From an uncultured Clostridia bacterium (GTDB lineage Bacteria > Bacillota > Clostridia > Oscillospirales > Feifaniaceae): 58,749 nt of DNA. The notes beneath the pieces are model-generated. The model ran no database searches and was not told the DNA's origin. It saw only the letters and a program-made list of their open reading frames with translations. Below, in pieces: positions 1 through 8,780 of the stretch. Numbering within the stretch: the first letter of the stretch is position 1; each line of letters opens with the position of its first letter. Location: the NCBI GenBank assembly GCA_944376235.1, contig CALWCA010000020.1:1-58749 (forward strand). The letters run 5' to 3'. Made by a program: the position numbers and the translations under genes.

Positions 1-1740
1 ATAGCAACCTGTTTGTCGGGCGTTCATTACAGGAGGAATGAACCATGAATACATATCCCGACAACATCACCGCTTTGTATGCAAGACTTTCCCAAGAGGA
101 CGCTTTGGACGGAGAGAGCAACAGCATAGCCAACCAAAAGAAAATCCTGCTCAAGTATGCAGAGGACAACGGTTTTCCTAACCCAACCTTTTTCATCGAC
201 GACGGCGTATCGGGGGTAACTTTCGATAGGCCCGGCTGGAATGAGATGATACACCTTGCGGAAGCGGGAAAGGTCAAAACGGTTATCGTCAAGGATATGT
301 CCCGCATGGGGCGGGATTATCTGAAAGTCGGCTACTACACCGAGAGTTTCTTTGCCGAGCGCGATATTCGATATATCGCCATCAACGACGGTGTGGACAG
401 CGACAAGGGCGACAACGATTTTACCCCATTCCGCAACTTATTCAACGATTTCTATGCCCGCGATACCAGCAAGAAAATCCGCGCGGTTATGCGGGCAAAG
501 GGCAACGCCGGGGAACATCTTTGCAGCAACCCGCCCTATGGCTATGTGAAAGATCCCGCCGACAAGAAAAAGTGGATTGTGGACGAGGAAGCCGCCGAGA
601 TCGTCAAGCGGATTTTTGACTTGTGCGTTGCGGGGAAAGGGCCGATGCAGATTGCAAAGGCGTTGACTGCCGACAAGGTTTTGACTGTAAAGGCGTACTA
701 CGCAAAACGGGACGGGAAGCCCATGCCGGACAATCCGTTTATGTGGAGCCCTAAGTCTGTTGCGGGGATATTGGAGCGTCCAGAGTACACCGGCTGCACG
801 GTGAACTTCAAAACCTACTCCAAATCCCACAAACTGAAAAAACGTCTGCAAAACGCCCCGGAGAATTACCGTATCTTCCCCGATACGCAGCCCGCCATTG
901 TTGACCGCAATGTATTTGAGCGGGTACAGGAACTTCGGGCAAACAAACGCCGCCCCGCTAAACAAGCAGAACGGCAAGGGTTGTTCTCCGGACTATTGTA
1001 CTGCGCCGACTGCGGCAGCAAACTGCATTTTGCTACGGGCAAGAACATGACCCCAGAGCAGGATTGCTACCGTTGCGCGAGGTACAAAAGCAATACGGGA
1101 GATTGCACCATGCACTTTATCCGCGAGGAAACGCTGAAGCGGTTTGTGCTGCGCCGGATATTCGATGTAACCGCCATGTTTTTTGAGGACATTATGAGTT
1201 TTAAAAAAGCGGTGTATGAGCAGCGGTTTGAGGAAGCGGAAAAGGCGGCAAAAAAGCGCAAGCGGGAAATCGCCCAAGCCGAGAAACGGATTGCGGAACT
1301 TGACCGGATTTTCAAGCGTATTTATGAGGACGATATATCCGGCGCAATCTCTCACGAACGGTTTTTGAAGTTATCCGCCGAGTATGAAGCGGAACAGAAA
1401 GAACTGACGGAAAAGGTCAAGGCAGACCGGGAAATGGTAAATGCCTACGAGCAGGACAAAGCAGATTTTGACAGTTTCGCGGCGGTCGTTCGGAAGTATG
1501 TGGGGATTACCGAACTGACGCCCACGATTGTCAATGAGTTTGTGAAGAAAATTATTGTCCACGCGCCGGACAAGTCCAGCGGCCACCGGCGGCAGAAAAT
1601 CCAGATTATCTGGAACTTCGTCGGGGAATTGAAACGGGACGAGGACAAGCAGACCATTGAACGGCAGAGAAAAAGCAGGACAGCATAGCGATTTGCCATA
1701 CTGTCCTGCAAGATACGATTACTTCCTTATGGGTATGTGC
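1..1740. mobile_element. Terminal part of an integrative element (right end approximate)
   Basis: The large serine recombinase at 45-1688 uses AT-richer codons than everything after about 1740, where GC-rich chromosomal sequence and ychF begin. In Tn5397/TnpX-type elements the recombinase lies close to one end, so the element-chromosome junction probably falls between 1689 and about 1745. No direct repeat or att core can be defined because only one end is in the window. The upper boundary is an inference from composition, not a mapped site. Confidence 0.5.
45..1688 (+). CDS. Large serine recombinase (TnpX/resolvase-invertase family)
   Basis: Site-specific recombinase of 547 residues that would excise and integrate a mobile element by a serine-phosphodiester mechanism. 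The N-terminal resolvase domain (about 1-150) carries the YARLS motif, making Ser16 the likely nucleophile. A Recombinase domain follows (about 165-295). Next is a zinc-ribbon with CADC and CYRC pairs and a further Cys near 310-365. A charged coiled coil (about 385-465) precedes a DUF4368-like C-terminus. The ATG is preceded by AGGAGG at ideal spacing. Length and domain order are complete for the family. Codon use is less GC-biased than the neighbouring chromosome, consistent with transfer. It sits next to the presumed element end, and no other element gene is in view. Confidence 0.93.
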   Translation: MNTYPDNITALYARLSQEDALDGESNSIANQKKILLKYAEDNGFPNPTFFIDDGVSGVTFDRPGWNEMIHLAEAGKVKTVIVKDMSRMGRDYLKVGYYTESFFAERDIRYIAINDGVDSDKGDNDFTPFRNLFNDFYARDTSKKIRAVMRAKGNAGEHLCSNPPYGYVKDPADKKKWIVDEEAAEIVKRIFDLCVAGKGPMQIAKALTADKVLTVKAYYAKRDGKPMPDNPFMWSPKSVAGILERPEYTGCTVNFKTYSKSHKLKKRLQNAPENYRIFPDTQPAIVDRNVFERVQELRANKRRPAKQAERQGLFSGLLYCADCGSKLHFATGKNMTPEQDCYRCARYKSNTGDCTMHFIREETLKRFVLRRIFDVTAMFFEDIMSFKKAVYEQRFEEAEKAAKKRKREIAQAEKRIAELDRIFKRIYEDDISGAISHERFLKLSAEYEAEQKELTEKVKADREMVNAYEQDKADFDSFAAVVRKYVGITELTPTIVNEFVKKIIVHAPDKSSGHRRQKIQIIWNFVGELKRDEDKQTIERQRKSRTA

Positions 1741-1792
1741 CTTCGGCGGCAGGCCCCCTTTTGTTTGGGGCTATGTGCAGGGGAAAGGGGGC

Positions 1793-1884
1793 GGCCTGGG
1801 GGAGCCGGGACATCTGTCCCGGCTCCCCCAGGCCGCAACACCGGACGGCTGGCTAAAAGGCCAGCCGTCCGGCGGCTTTTTCTC
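1793..1884 (+). terminator. Two strong tandem hairpins between recombinase and ychF
   Basis: The first hairpin pairs 1793-1812 with 1815-1834, a 20-bp perfect stem with a two-base loop. The second pairs 1841-1853 with 1860-1872 and is followed by GGCGGCTTTTT, typical of a plus-strand Rho-independent terminator. They lie between the converging ends of the recombinase and ychF, so they can separate the two transcripts. The strand is chosen from the T-run of the second hairpin. Confidence 0.7.
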
Positions 1885-1911
1885 AAAGGAAACCGTCCAA
1901 AATGCAGAGGG

Positions 1912-3006
1912 CTACACGTTGAATCGGAAGAGCACCACGTCTCCGTCCTGCATAACGTAGTCCTTGCCCTCGCTGCGCACCAAGCCCTTTTCCCTGGCTG
2001 CGGCAAGGGAGCCGCAGGCCATGAGCTCTTCAAAGGAGATGACCTCGGCGCGGATAAAGCCGCGCTCAATGTCGGAGTGGATTTTTCCGGCGGCCTGCGG
2101 GGCGCGCGTCCCCTGCGTGATGGTCCAGGCGCGCACCTCGGGCTCGCCCGCCGTAAGAAAGCTGATGAGGCCAAGCAGGCGGTAGCAGACGGCCACCATG
2201 CGGTCAAGACCGCTCTGCTCAAGGCCGATATCGGCCAGAAACAGGCTTTTTTCCTGCGGGTCGAGGGAGGAGATCTCCTCTTCCAGCTTTGCACACACCG
2301 GCAGCACCTGTGCGTGCTCCTTTTGCGCGAACTCACTTAAGCTGGCGTAAAAGGCGTTGTTTTCAATGCCTGCCTTAAAATCGTCCTCGCTCATGTTGGC
2401 GGCATAGATGACCGGCTTTGTGCTCAGCAGGTTGGCGCTGCGCAGCAGGGCCTGTTGTTCCTCGTCGGCCGCAAGGGAGCGGGCAGGGAGCCCTTTTTCC
2501 AGGTGTGCCCGCACGCTCTCGAAAAAGGCGGCTTCAGCCTCGAATTTGCGGTCACCTTTGGCCGCCTTGCGCGCACGCTCACAGCGCCGCTCGCAGGTCT
2601 CCATGTCGGAAAAGATGAGCTCAAGGTTGATGGTCTCCAGGTCGCGCATGGGGTCGACGCTGCCGTCGACATGCACGATGTTGGCGTCTTCAAAGCAGCG
2701 CACCACATGCACAATGGCGTCGACCTCGCGGATGTGGGAGAGAAATTTGTTGCCAAGGCCCTCGCCCCGGGAGGCGCCGCGCACCAGCCCGGCAATGTCG
2801 ACAAACTCCACCGTGGCGGGAGTGACTTTCTTGGGGTGGTAAAGCTGCGCCAGCGCGTCAAGCCGTGCGTCGGGTACGGCCACCACGCCCACGTTGGGCT
2901 CAATGGTGCAAAAAGGGTAGTTTGCCGCGCTTGCGCCGGCATTGGTAATGGCGTTGAACAGCGTGCTCTTTCCTACGTTTGGAAGGCCGACGATGCCGAG
3001 TTTCAT
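1912..3006 (-). CDS. ychF: Redox-regulated ATPase/GTPase YchF (Obg family)
   Basis: Universally conserved ribosome-associated P-loop NTPase of the OBG/HAS group that binds ATP in preference to GTP. The protein has 364 residues. The P-loop GLPNVGKST lies at residues 7-15. [20 protein letters not shown] is the switch II region, and a C-terminal TGS domain ends in a [10 protein letters not shown]-type tail. The G4 position reads NMSEDD rather than NKxD, the YchF hallmark. The in-frame upstream ATG at 3063 would add 19 unconserved residues. I chose 3006 because the product then begins [14 protein letters not shown] as in homologues. It is monocistronic, divergent from the response regulator, with its own promoter at 3102-3130. 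Confidence 0.96.
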   Translation of the reverse strand: MKLGIVGLPNVGKSTLFNAITNAGASAANYPFCTIEPNVGVVAVPDARLDALAQLYHPKKVTPATVEFVDIAGLVRGASRGEGLGNKFLSHIREVDAIVHVVRCFEDANIVHVDGSVDPMRDLETINLELIFSDMETCERRCERARKAAKGDRKFEAEAAFFESVRAHLEKGLPARSLAADEEQQALLRSANLLSTKPVIYAANMSEDDFKAGIENNAFYASLSEFAQKEHAQVLPVCAKLEEEISSLDPQEKSLFLADIGLEQSGLDRMVAVCYRLLGLISFLTAGEPEVRAWTITQGTRAPQAAGKIHSDIERGFIRAEVISFEELMACGSLAAAREKGLVRSEGKDYVMQDGDVVLFRFNV

Positions 3007-3101
3007 GGTGGGATACCGCTCCTCTTTTTCAATGTCGTCTTGCGGGGGCCAATCCCGCCGCAACGGGTCTGCACGCCCGGGACAGGCGGCATGTTTTCTC
3101 C

Positions 3102-3130
3102 ATTATATCGCGCAGACTGTCCGAGCGCAA
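3102..3130 (-). promoter_or_regulatory. Sigma-A-type promoter for ychF
   Basis: On the minus strand TTGCGC (3130-3125) is followed after 17 bases by a perfect TATAAT (3107-3102). The leader to the ychF ATG would be about 90 bases. Confidence 0.7.
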
Positions 3131-3178
3131 GCAGGCTCTTGTTCATATTTTGTTGGTGTACTTTGGGGGGATATGGTG

Positions 3179-3184
3179 TATAAT
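3179..3184 (+). promoter_or_regulatory. Putative -10 element for the two-component operon
   Basis: A perfect TATAAT preceded directly by TG sits 42 bases before the response-regulator ATG. No good -35 hexamer is present at 16-18 bases, so the promoter may depend on the TG extension or on an activator such as the encoded regulator. Only the -10 match is seen directly. Confidence 0.5.
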
Positions 3185-3225
3185 AGCACCAACGAGGCCC
3201 TAACGACTGGTAAGGAGGCCGACAT

Positions 3226-3918
3226 ATGGACAACATCAAACTGTTGGTTTGCGACGACGACAACAATATCTGCGAGCTGCTGCGCCTGTACCTTGTCAAG
3301 GAAGGCTACAGCGTGGTGCTGGCACAGAGCGGCACCGAGGCGCTTTCACTCTTTCACAAGGAGCGCCCCGACATGGTGCTGCTCGACATCATGATGCCGG
3401 GGATGGACGGATGGCAGGTCTGCCGGGAAATCCGCAAGACCTCCGACTGCCCCATTATCATGATCACCGCCAAGGGCGAGACCTTTGACAAGGTTTTGGG
3501 GCTGGAGCTGGGGGCAGACGACTACATCGTCAAGCCCTTTGACACCAAGGAGGTTGTGGCACGCATCAAGGCGGTGCTGCGCCGCGCGCAGGTGCAGACC
3601 GGCGGCAGCGACGTCAAGGAGGTCAGCTACGAGAACCTGACCGTCAATCTCACCAATTATGAGCTTCGCATCAAGGGCAAGCTGGTCGACGCGCCGCCCA
3701 AGGAGCTCGAGCTGCTCTATCACCTTGCCTCCAACCCCGGCAAGGTCTACACCAGGAACCAGCTGCTCGACGAGGTGTGGGGCTTTGATTACTTTGGCGA
3801 CTCGCGCACCATCGACGTGCACATCAAGCGCCTGCGCGAAAAGCTCGACGGCGTCTCCGACAAGTGGGACCTCAAAACGGTGTGGGGCGTGGGCTACAAA
3901 TTCGAGGTGCTGGGCTGA
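3226..3918 (+). CDS. OmpR/PhoB-family response regulator
   Basis: Cytoplasmic DNA-binding response regulator of 230 residues. The receiver domain (1-120) has the acidic pair DDD near residue 10, the phospho-acceptor Asp54 in MVLLDIMMPG and the conserved Lys in IVKPFD. The C-terminal winged-helix domain (about 130-228) ends with the usual VWGVGYKFE. The start has GGTAAGGAGG ten bases upstream. It is followed by its likely partner kinase at 4166 and an HtrA-type protease at 5711. That order resembles WalRK-HtrA and CssRS-HtrA envelope-stress modules, although the yycHI genes of a true Wal operon are missing. Confidence 0.94.
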   Translation: MDNIKLLVCDDDNNICELLRLYLVKEGYSVVLAQSGTEALSLFHKERPDMVLLDIMMPGMDGWQVCREIRKTSDCPIIMITAKGETFDKVLGLELGADDYIVKPFDTKEVVARIKAVLRRAQVQTGGSDVKEVSYENLTVNLTNYELRIKGKLVDAPPKELELLYHLASNPGKVYTRNQLLDEVWGFDYFGDSRTIDVHIKRLREKLDGVSDKWDLKTVWGVGYKFEVLG

Positions 3919-4165
3919 CGCCGGGGACAAAAAGCCCCCGCGAAGAAAATTTTGGAATGCGCCGCCCCCTTGCTGCACACACTAACAGGAGCGGCGCAGG
4001 CTGTCGGGCAGGGCTGCCGGGGCCGATGCCCGGCTTTGGTGTGCGGTGAGGCATTGCGGCCTTGCCGGCAGGCAGGGTGTTGCGTCTGCCTGCGGGCGGG
4101 CGTGCACCCCGAGGGAAAGAGGGCATCTCCCCCGGGGAAAAAGAGACAGGAAGGGAAGCTGAGCC

Positions 4166-5647
4166 ATGCGATCGCGGCTGTCCACCAAATATGTGGCGGA
4201 GACCTTTTTCATTATTGTCATCAGCTTTGTGGGGCTGGCGGCCGTGTACTACGGCATGGTTTCCCAGTATACGCAGGAGCGGCAGCTCGATCAGATGAGC
4301 GCCATTGCCGAGCATGTGTGCGAGGTGGTGCGCGAGGAAAAGGGCGCGGCCCAACCGCGTCTGCTTGACATGATGGAGCTGCTGTCGGAAAGCGTGCCCT
4401 GTAAGCTGGTGCTCATGGACGCAAACGGGAGGCTGCTGCTGAGCACCGGCGTCAGCGAGACTCCGAGCCCCGAGGTGCTGGGCAGCGACACGCTGCTTTT
4501 GCTCGGGGCGGATGAGGGATACAAAGGGCAGCTGACGGGGCTGTTTTCCCAGCCCGAGCAGGTGGCTGCCCGTTCGGTTTCCGTGGGAGACCGCAAGCTG
4601 ATTGTCGTGGTGTCCGGCCTCCAGAATGCGGCCGAGAGCACGATGGATGCGCTCATGCGCATTTTTACCACGGCTTCCTATGGGGCGCTGCTGGTGATGC
4701 TGCTGGCGGTCTATTTCACGGCCAACCGCATGACGCGGCCGCTCAAGAGCATGAGCTATGCCGCCCGGCGCTTCGGGCAGGGGCATTTTGACGTGCGGGT
4801 GCGCGTGGTGGGGGACGACGAGATGGCAGAGCTTGCCATGGCCTTCAACAACATGGCCGATTCGCTTGACAAGACCGAGCAGATGCGCGCCTCCTTCATT
4901 GCCAACGTCTCCCACGACCTCAAGACGCCCATGACCACCATCTCGGGCTTTGTGGACGGGATTTTGGACGGCACCATCCCGCCGGAGCTGCAGCCGCACT
5001 ATCTGCAGCTGGTGTCGGATGAGACGCGGCGCCTGTCGCGCCTGGTCAATACGCTGCTGGATCTGGCCAAATTCGAGTCCGACGAGGTGGAGCTCAAGAT
5101 TGGCCCCTTCGACCTGTGTGAAACGGTGCGCCAGGTGCTCATCTCCTTTGAAAAAAACATCGGCGACAAGGGGCTTTCGCTCGACCTTTCGATGGAGGAC
5201 GAAACCATCACGGCACGCGGCGATGCCGACGCCATTCACCGGGTGGTTTACAACATTGTGGACAATGCGGTCAAATTTGCGCCGCAGGGCGGCGAGCTGC
5301 GCATCGGGCTCGACAAGAAGGACCGGCAGGCCGTCTGCTCCATCTGCAACAGTGGGGAGGGCGTGCCGGCGGCAGACCTGCCCCACCTGTTTGACCGCTT
5401 TTACAAGACCGACAAGTCCCGCAGCCTCGACAGACGGGGCTCGGGCCTTGGGCTTTACATCGCCAAGACCATCATTGACCGGCACGGCGGCAGCATCAAG
5501 GCCGATTCGGTGCCGGGAGAGTCCTGCACCATCACCTTCACGCTGCCCCTGTATCAGCAGCGTCCCACCGTGGCCGACATTGTCTCGGGCAAGCCGGGCA
5601 GGGCCGAGCGGACGGAGGAGCAGCCGGAGCCGGAGGAGACGCCGTGA
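4166..5647 (+). CDS. Membrane sensor histidine kinase (HAMP-HisKA-HATPase)
   Basis: Partner kinase of 493 residues for the upstream regulator. The first membrane helix lies at about 13-32. An extracytoplasmic sensing region of about 130 residues follows, then a second helix around 172-192. A HAMP linker comes next and then the HisKA dimerisation helix with VSHDLKTP, giving His250 as the phosphorylated residue. The N box reads VVYNIVDNAVKF, and the G boxes include RRGSGLGLYIA, so catalysis should be intact. There is no PAS domain, unlike WalK. A 247-base gap separates it from the regulator. GGAAGGGAAGC precedes the ATG. The stimulus is unknown; the downstream protease suggests misfolded envelope proteins or wall stress. 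Confidence 0.93.
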   Translation: MRSRLSTKYVAETFFIIVISFVGLAAVYYGMVSQYTQERQLDQMSAIAEHVCEVVREEKGAAQPRLLDMMELLSESVPCKLVLMDANGRLLLSTGVSETPSPEVLGSDTLLLLGADEGYKGQLTGLFSQPEQVAARSVSVGDRKLIVVVSGLQNAAESTMDALMRIFTTASYGALLVMLLAVYFTANRMTRPLKSMSYAARRFGQGHFDVRVRVVGDDEMAELAMAFNNMADSLDKTEQMRASFIANVSHDLKTPMTTISGFVDGILDGTIPPELQPHYLQLVSDETRRLSRLVNTLLDLAKFESDEVELKIGPFDLCETVRQVLISFEKNIGDKGLSLDLSMEDETITARGDADAIHRVVYNIVDNAVKFAPQGGELRIGLDKKDRQAVCSICNSGEGVPAADLPHLFDRFYKTDKSRSLDRRGSGLGLYIAKTIIDRHGGSIKADSVPGESCTITFTLPLYQQRPTVADIVSGKPGRAERTEEQPEPEETP

Positions 5648-5710
5648 AAAGGCGCTCCAGGTGCCGTGACAGGGCAGCAGGAGCTCTTGGCAAAAGGAGA
5701 GTGGAAGCTG

Positions 5711-6967
5711 ATGAATGACCCCTTTGACAGAGAGGATTACACACCGGAATGGAACGGAAGGCGGGATGAGCCCGACCGGTCATACCGGCGTCCCGAGCGC
5801 AAGGGGCGCGGGCTGGTTGTCTTTGCCATCATCATGCTGCTGCTGGCCGCGCTGTGCCTTGGCGCGGCGCTGTGGCTGCGCGCCGGGCTGGCCCGTCCGG
5901 GAGGGCAGGACACCGTGCAAGGTGACGACGGGGAGCCTCCCGTCTACCCGCAGCAGTCAACGCGTCCGACGCAGCAGGAGGGGGATCCCCTGTACGGCAG
6001 GGACGACGCCCCCGAGCTCACGCTCTACTCAAGAGCCGACAGCGCGCTGTTCGGCGTGCAGGAGAGCGGCCTATCCATTCCCGAGATCGCCAAAATGGTG
6101 TCGCCCGCCGTGGTGGGCGTGGTGGCCGACAGCGGCACCGCCGTCTATTACGGCTCGGGCATCATCCTGAGCGAAAACGGATACCTCGTCACCAACGCCC
6201 ACGTCATCGAGGACGGCACCGAGCTGTCCATCATCACCAAGGACGGGCAGGAGTTTGAGGCAAGCGTGGTGGGGAGCGACCGTCAGACCGACCTGGCCGT
6301 GCTCAAGGTCGAGGCGAGCGGGCTGCCCAGTGCCGTCTTCGGGGATTCGGGGGAGCTGGAGGTGGGCGAGCTGGCCGTCGCCATCGGCAACCCCATGAGC
6401 ATGGAGCTCTTCGGCTCGGTGACGGCCGGCGTCATTTCGGCGCTCGACCGCCAGATTGTCATGGAGGACCGCACCATGGTGCTGCTGCAGACCGACGCCG
6501 CCATCAACCCCGGAAACTCGGGCGGCGCACTGGTCAACGGCTATGGGCAGGTCATCGGCATCAACTCCATCAAGGTCACGGCAAGCAGCTATGAGGGCAT
6601 CGGCTTTGCCATCCCCTCTGCCAGCGCCAAGCCCGTGATTGACGCGCTCATTGCCTACGGCTATGTGCCGGGCCGCCCGGCCGTGGGCATCGTGGGAGAG
6701 GACGTCAGCGCCTACTACGCCGCATACGGCAACGTGCCGCGCGGCGTGTATATCCACGGCGTCACCGAGGGCACCGATGCGCAGGGCAAGGGCCTCAAGG
6801 TGGGCGATATCGTGGTCGCCATCGACGGTGTGACCATCACCAGCATGGCCGAGCTCAACCGCATCAAGGAGACCCACGAGGCGGGCGAGAGCGTCACGCT
6901 GACCGTCTGGCGCGACGGACAGGAGTTTGACGTGACCATCCGGCTCACCGAGGCGGGGCGCGAATAG
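5711..6967 (+). CDS. HtrA/DegP-type serine protease with one PDZ domain
   Basis: Membrane-anchored quality-control protease of 418 residues. A basic cytoplasmic N-terminus precedes one transmembrane helix (about 35-58) and a low-complexity linker. The trypsin-like domain has the triad His164 (VTNAHVIE), Asp194 (TDLAVLKV) and Ser270 (NPGNSGGAL). A single PDZ domain covers roughly 315-415. I chose the ATG at 5711 because AGGAGA lies ten bases upstream; an in-frame ATG at 5666 would add 15 residues without a better site. It follows the kinase gene by 63 bases and is probably in the same operon, possibly under control of that two-component system. Confidence 0.93.
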   Translation: MNDPFDREDYTPEWNGRRDEPDRSYRRPERKGRGLVVFAIIMLLLAALCLGAALWLRAGLARPGGQDTVQGDDGEPPVYPQQSTRPTQQEGDPLYGRDDAPELTLYSRADSALFGVQESGLSIPEIAKMVSPAVVGVVADSGTAVYYGSGIILSENGYLVTNAHVIEDGTELSIITKDGQEFEASVVGSDRQTDLAVLKVEASGLPSAVFGDSGELEVGELAVAIGNPMSMELFGSVTAGVISALDRQIVMEDRTMVLLQTDAAINPGNSGGALVNGYGQVIGINSIKVTASSYEGIGFAIPSASAKPVIDALIAYGYVPGRPAVGIVGEDVSAYYAAYGNVPRGVYIHGVTEGTDAQGKGLKVGDIVVAIDGVTITSMAELNRIKETHEAGESVTLTVWRDGQEFDVTIRLTEAGRE

Positions 6968-7034
6968 GCGCGCCGCCCCGAGACAGACAGGCCGCTCCCA
7001 TGCAGGACGGCCGGAGACGAAGGGAGAAAAACCA

Positions 7035-7682
7035 GTGAGAGCCTTTGACACCGTGCTCTTTGATTTGGACGGAACGCTGACAGACTCTTCGGCGGGCATC
7101 ACAAATACCATTTGCATGACGCTTGCGCACTACGGCATTGAAGAGCAGCAGTCAAACCTGCTGCGCTTCATCGGCCCGCCGCTCGACGAGTGCTTTTCCG
7201 AGTACCTGCCGGCAGAGGAGGTGCCGCAGGCCATTGTCCGCTACCGGGCGCGCTATACCACGGTGGGGCTGTTTGAAAACGAGGTCTATCCCGGCATTCC
7301 CGAAATGCTGGGAGCACTGCAGGCGGCGGGGCTGCGGCTGGCCGTGGCCACCTCCAAGCCGAAGAACACATCGCTTGACATTCTGGCGCACTTTGCGCTC
7401 GACTCATATTTTGACGTGATTGAGGGCGCCTCAGCCGATGGGCGCGTCAAATCCAAGCAGGACGTCATCGAGCTGGCGCTGGCAGGCCTTGGCGGGCCGG
7501 ACAGGGCGCGCACCGTGATTGTAGGCGACAGGCTGCACGACATGGAGGGGGCCGCCCGGTGCGGCATCTCGGCCATAGGGGTGCTGTGGGGCTTTGGAAG
7601 CCGGGAGGAGCTGAGTGCCTACAGCCCCGTGCTGCTGGCGCAAAGCCCGGGGCAGGTGGCGGACTTTTTGCTCAAAGAATAG
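7035..7682 (+). CDS. HAD-superfamily phosphatase (Gph/PpaX-like)
   Basis: Cytoplasmic Asp-nucleophile phosphatase of 215 residues. Motif I is DLDGTLTD near the N-terminus, motif II is the ATSKP segment, motif III is the Lys in VKSKQD, and motif IV is VGDRLHDM. The helical cap between motifs I and II places it in subclass C1 with phosphoglycolate phosphatase, PpaX and beta-phosphoglucomutase. The GTG start follows AAGGGAGAAA. It sits 67 bases after the protease and 89 bases before psuK. Because HAD enzymes dephosphorylate pseudouridine 5'-phosphate in animals, a role with psuK/psuG is conceivable. Sequence alone does not fix the substrate. Confidence 0.88.
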   Translation: MRAFDTVLFDLDGTLTDSSAGITNTICMTLAHYGIEEQQSNLLRFIGPPLDECFSEYLPAEEVPQAIVRYRARYTTVGLFENEVYPGIPEMLGALQAAGLRLAVATSKPKNTSLDILAHFALDSYFDVIEGASADGRVKSKQDVIELALAGLGGPDRARTVIVGDRLHDMEGAARCGISAIGVLWGFGSREELSAYSPVLLAQSPGQVADFLLKE

Positions 7683-7771
7683 CCTTTTGGGCGGCGCGGC
7701 TTCATGCCGCCCGGCCTGCCAAGCGGTTTGGGACAAGGAAAGCAAACGACAAGGGAAGGGGAGCCTGACAG

Positions 7772-8734
7772 ATGAGAACGCCCAGCGTGGTGGCCATCGG
7801 CGCCGCCAACATCGACATCAACGGATACAGCGCCTCGGCGCTGCTGCACGAGGAATCCAACCCCGGACGCGTGGAGCTGTGCGCGGGCGGGGTGGCGCGC
7901 AACATTGCGGAAAATCTAGCGCGGCTGGGCGTGGAGGTGGAGCTGCTGACGGCGCTGGGCGGCGACGGGCTGCAGCGTCTCATCATCGAGTCCTGCCGCG
8001 CCGCAGGGGTGGGCTACAGCTACTGCGCCGTCGACGTGACCATGCCCTCCTCGTTTTACATGGCCGTACTGGACTGCACGGGAGAAATGGATGTTGCCGT
8101 GTGCGACATGTCGCTGGCCGACAAGCTGCTGACCCCCGCCTTCCTGAAGAGCAAGCGCGACCTGCTTGAGCAGGCCGACATCCTGGTGGCAGACGCCGGC
8201 CTTCTGCGCGACCCCCTTTGCTGGCTGACCCGTGAAATGGGGCACAAAAAACTGTTTTTGGACACCGTCTCCATCAAGCGCTGCGACAATGTGGAGGGGC
8301 TCTTGCCCTTTTTCCACACCGTCAAGATGAACGGCCACGAGGCGCTGCGCCTGGCGGGAGAGAGCTCCGGCAGGGAGCCCACGCCGCAGGAGGCCGTGCA
8401 GCTTGCCGGGGAGTTTGTGCGGCGGGGGCAGACGCGCTGCTACATCACGCTGGGCAGAAACGGCGTTGCCTTTGCGCAGCGCGGCGGAAGCTGCGGGCAC
8501 CTGCCGGCGCTGCCGGTCACGGTGCGCGGCGCCTCGGGCGCCGGCGACGCCTTTATGGCGGGCGCCGTTTACGGGGAGCTGCGCGGCATGTCGCTGGAGC
8601 AGACGGCGCGCTTTGCCACGGCGGCCTCGGCCGTGGCGCTGAGCAGCCTGTCGACCGTGAGCGCCGACATGAGCGTGCAGAGCGTTTCCCGGTGGCTTGC
8701 AGGCCCCCTGCAGGAGGGGACGCAGCTCGGATGA
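7772..8734 (+). CDS. psuK: Pseudouridine kinase (PfkB family)
   Basis: Ribokinase-like sugar kinase of 320 residues, predicted to phosphorylate pseudouridine to its 5'-phosphate. The N-terminus (VAIGAANIDINGYS) and the GGVARNIAENLARLG segment are typical of the PsuK branch. The C-terminal GASGAGDAFMAG is the PfkB signature with the catalytic Asp and anion hole. Assignment as PsuK rather than a generic PfkB kinase rests mainly on the gene that follows, psuG, 46 bases downstream. GGAAGGGGAGCC precedes the ATG. The cytoplasmic enzyme would feed ribose 5-phosphate and uracil release in pyrimidine salvage. Confidence 0.88.
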   Translation: MRTPSVVAIGAANIDINGYSASALLHEESNPGRVELCAGGVARNIAENLARLGVEVELLTALGGDGLQRLIIESCRAAGVGYSYCAVDVTMPSSFYMAVLDCTGEMDVAVCDMSLADKLLTPAFLKSKRDLLEQADILVADAGLLRDPLCWLTREMGHKKLFLDTVSIKRCDNVEGLLPFFHTVKMNGHEALRLAGESSGREPTPQEAVQLAGEFVRRGQTRCYITLGRNGVAFAQRGGSCGHLPALPVTVRGASGAGDAFMAGAVYGELRGMSLEQTARFATAASAVALSSLSTVSADMSVQSVSRWLAGPLQEGTQLG

Positions 8735-8780
8735 TTGCCGGCGGCCCTGTTGTGCCGCCTGAGAAAAGGAGAAAAAAGCC

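Noticed and set aside
3872-5485. 537-codon minus-strand frame opposite the histidine kinase
   Set aside because: Antisense shadow; the plus-strand kinase has intact H, N and G boxes.
4166-6967. Direct call of WalRK
   Set aside because: The kinase lacks the PAS domain and the yycHI genes are missing, so only a generic envelope-stress role is proposed.
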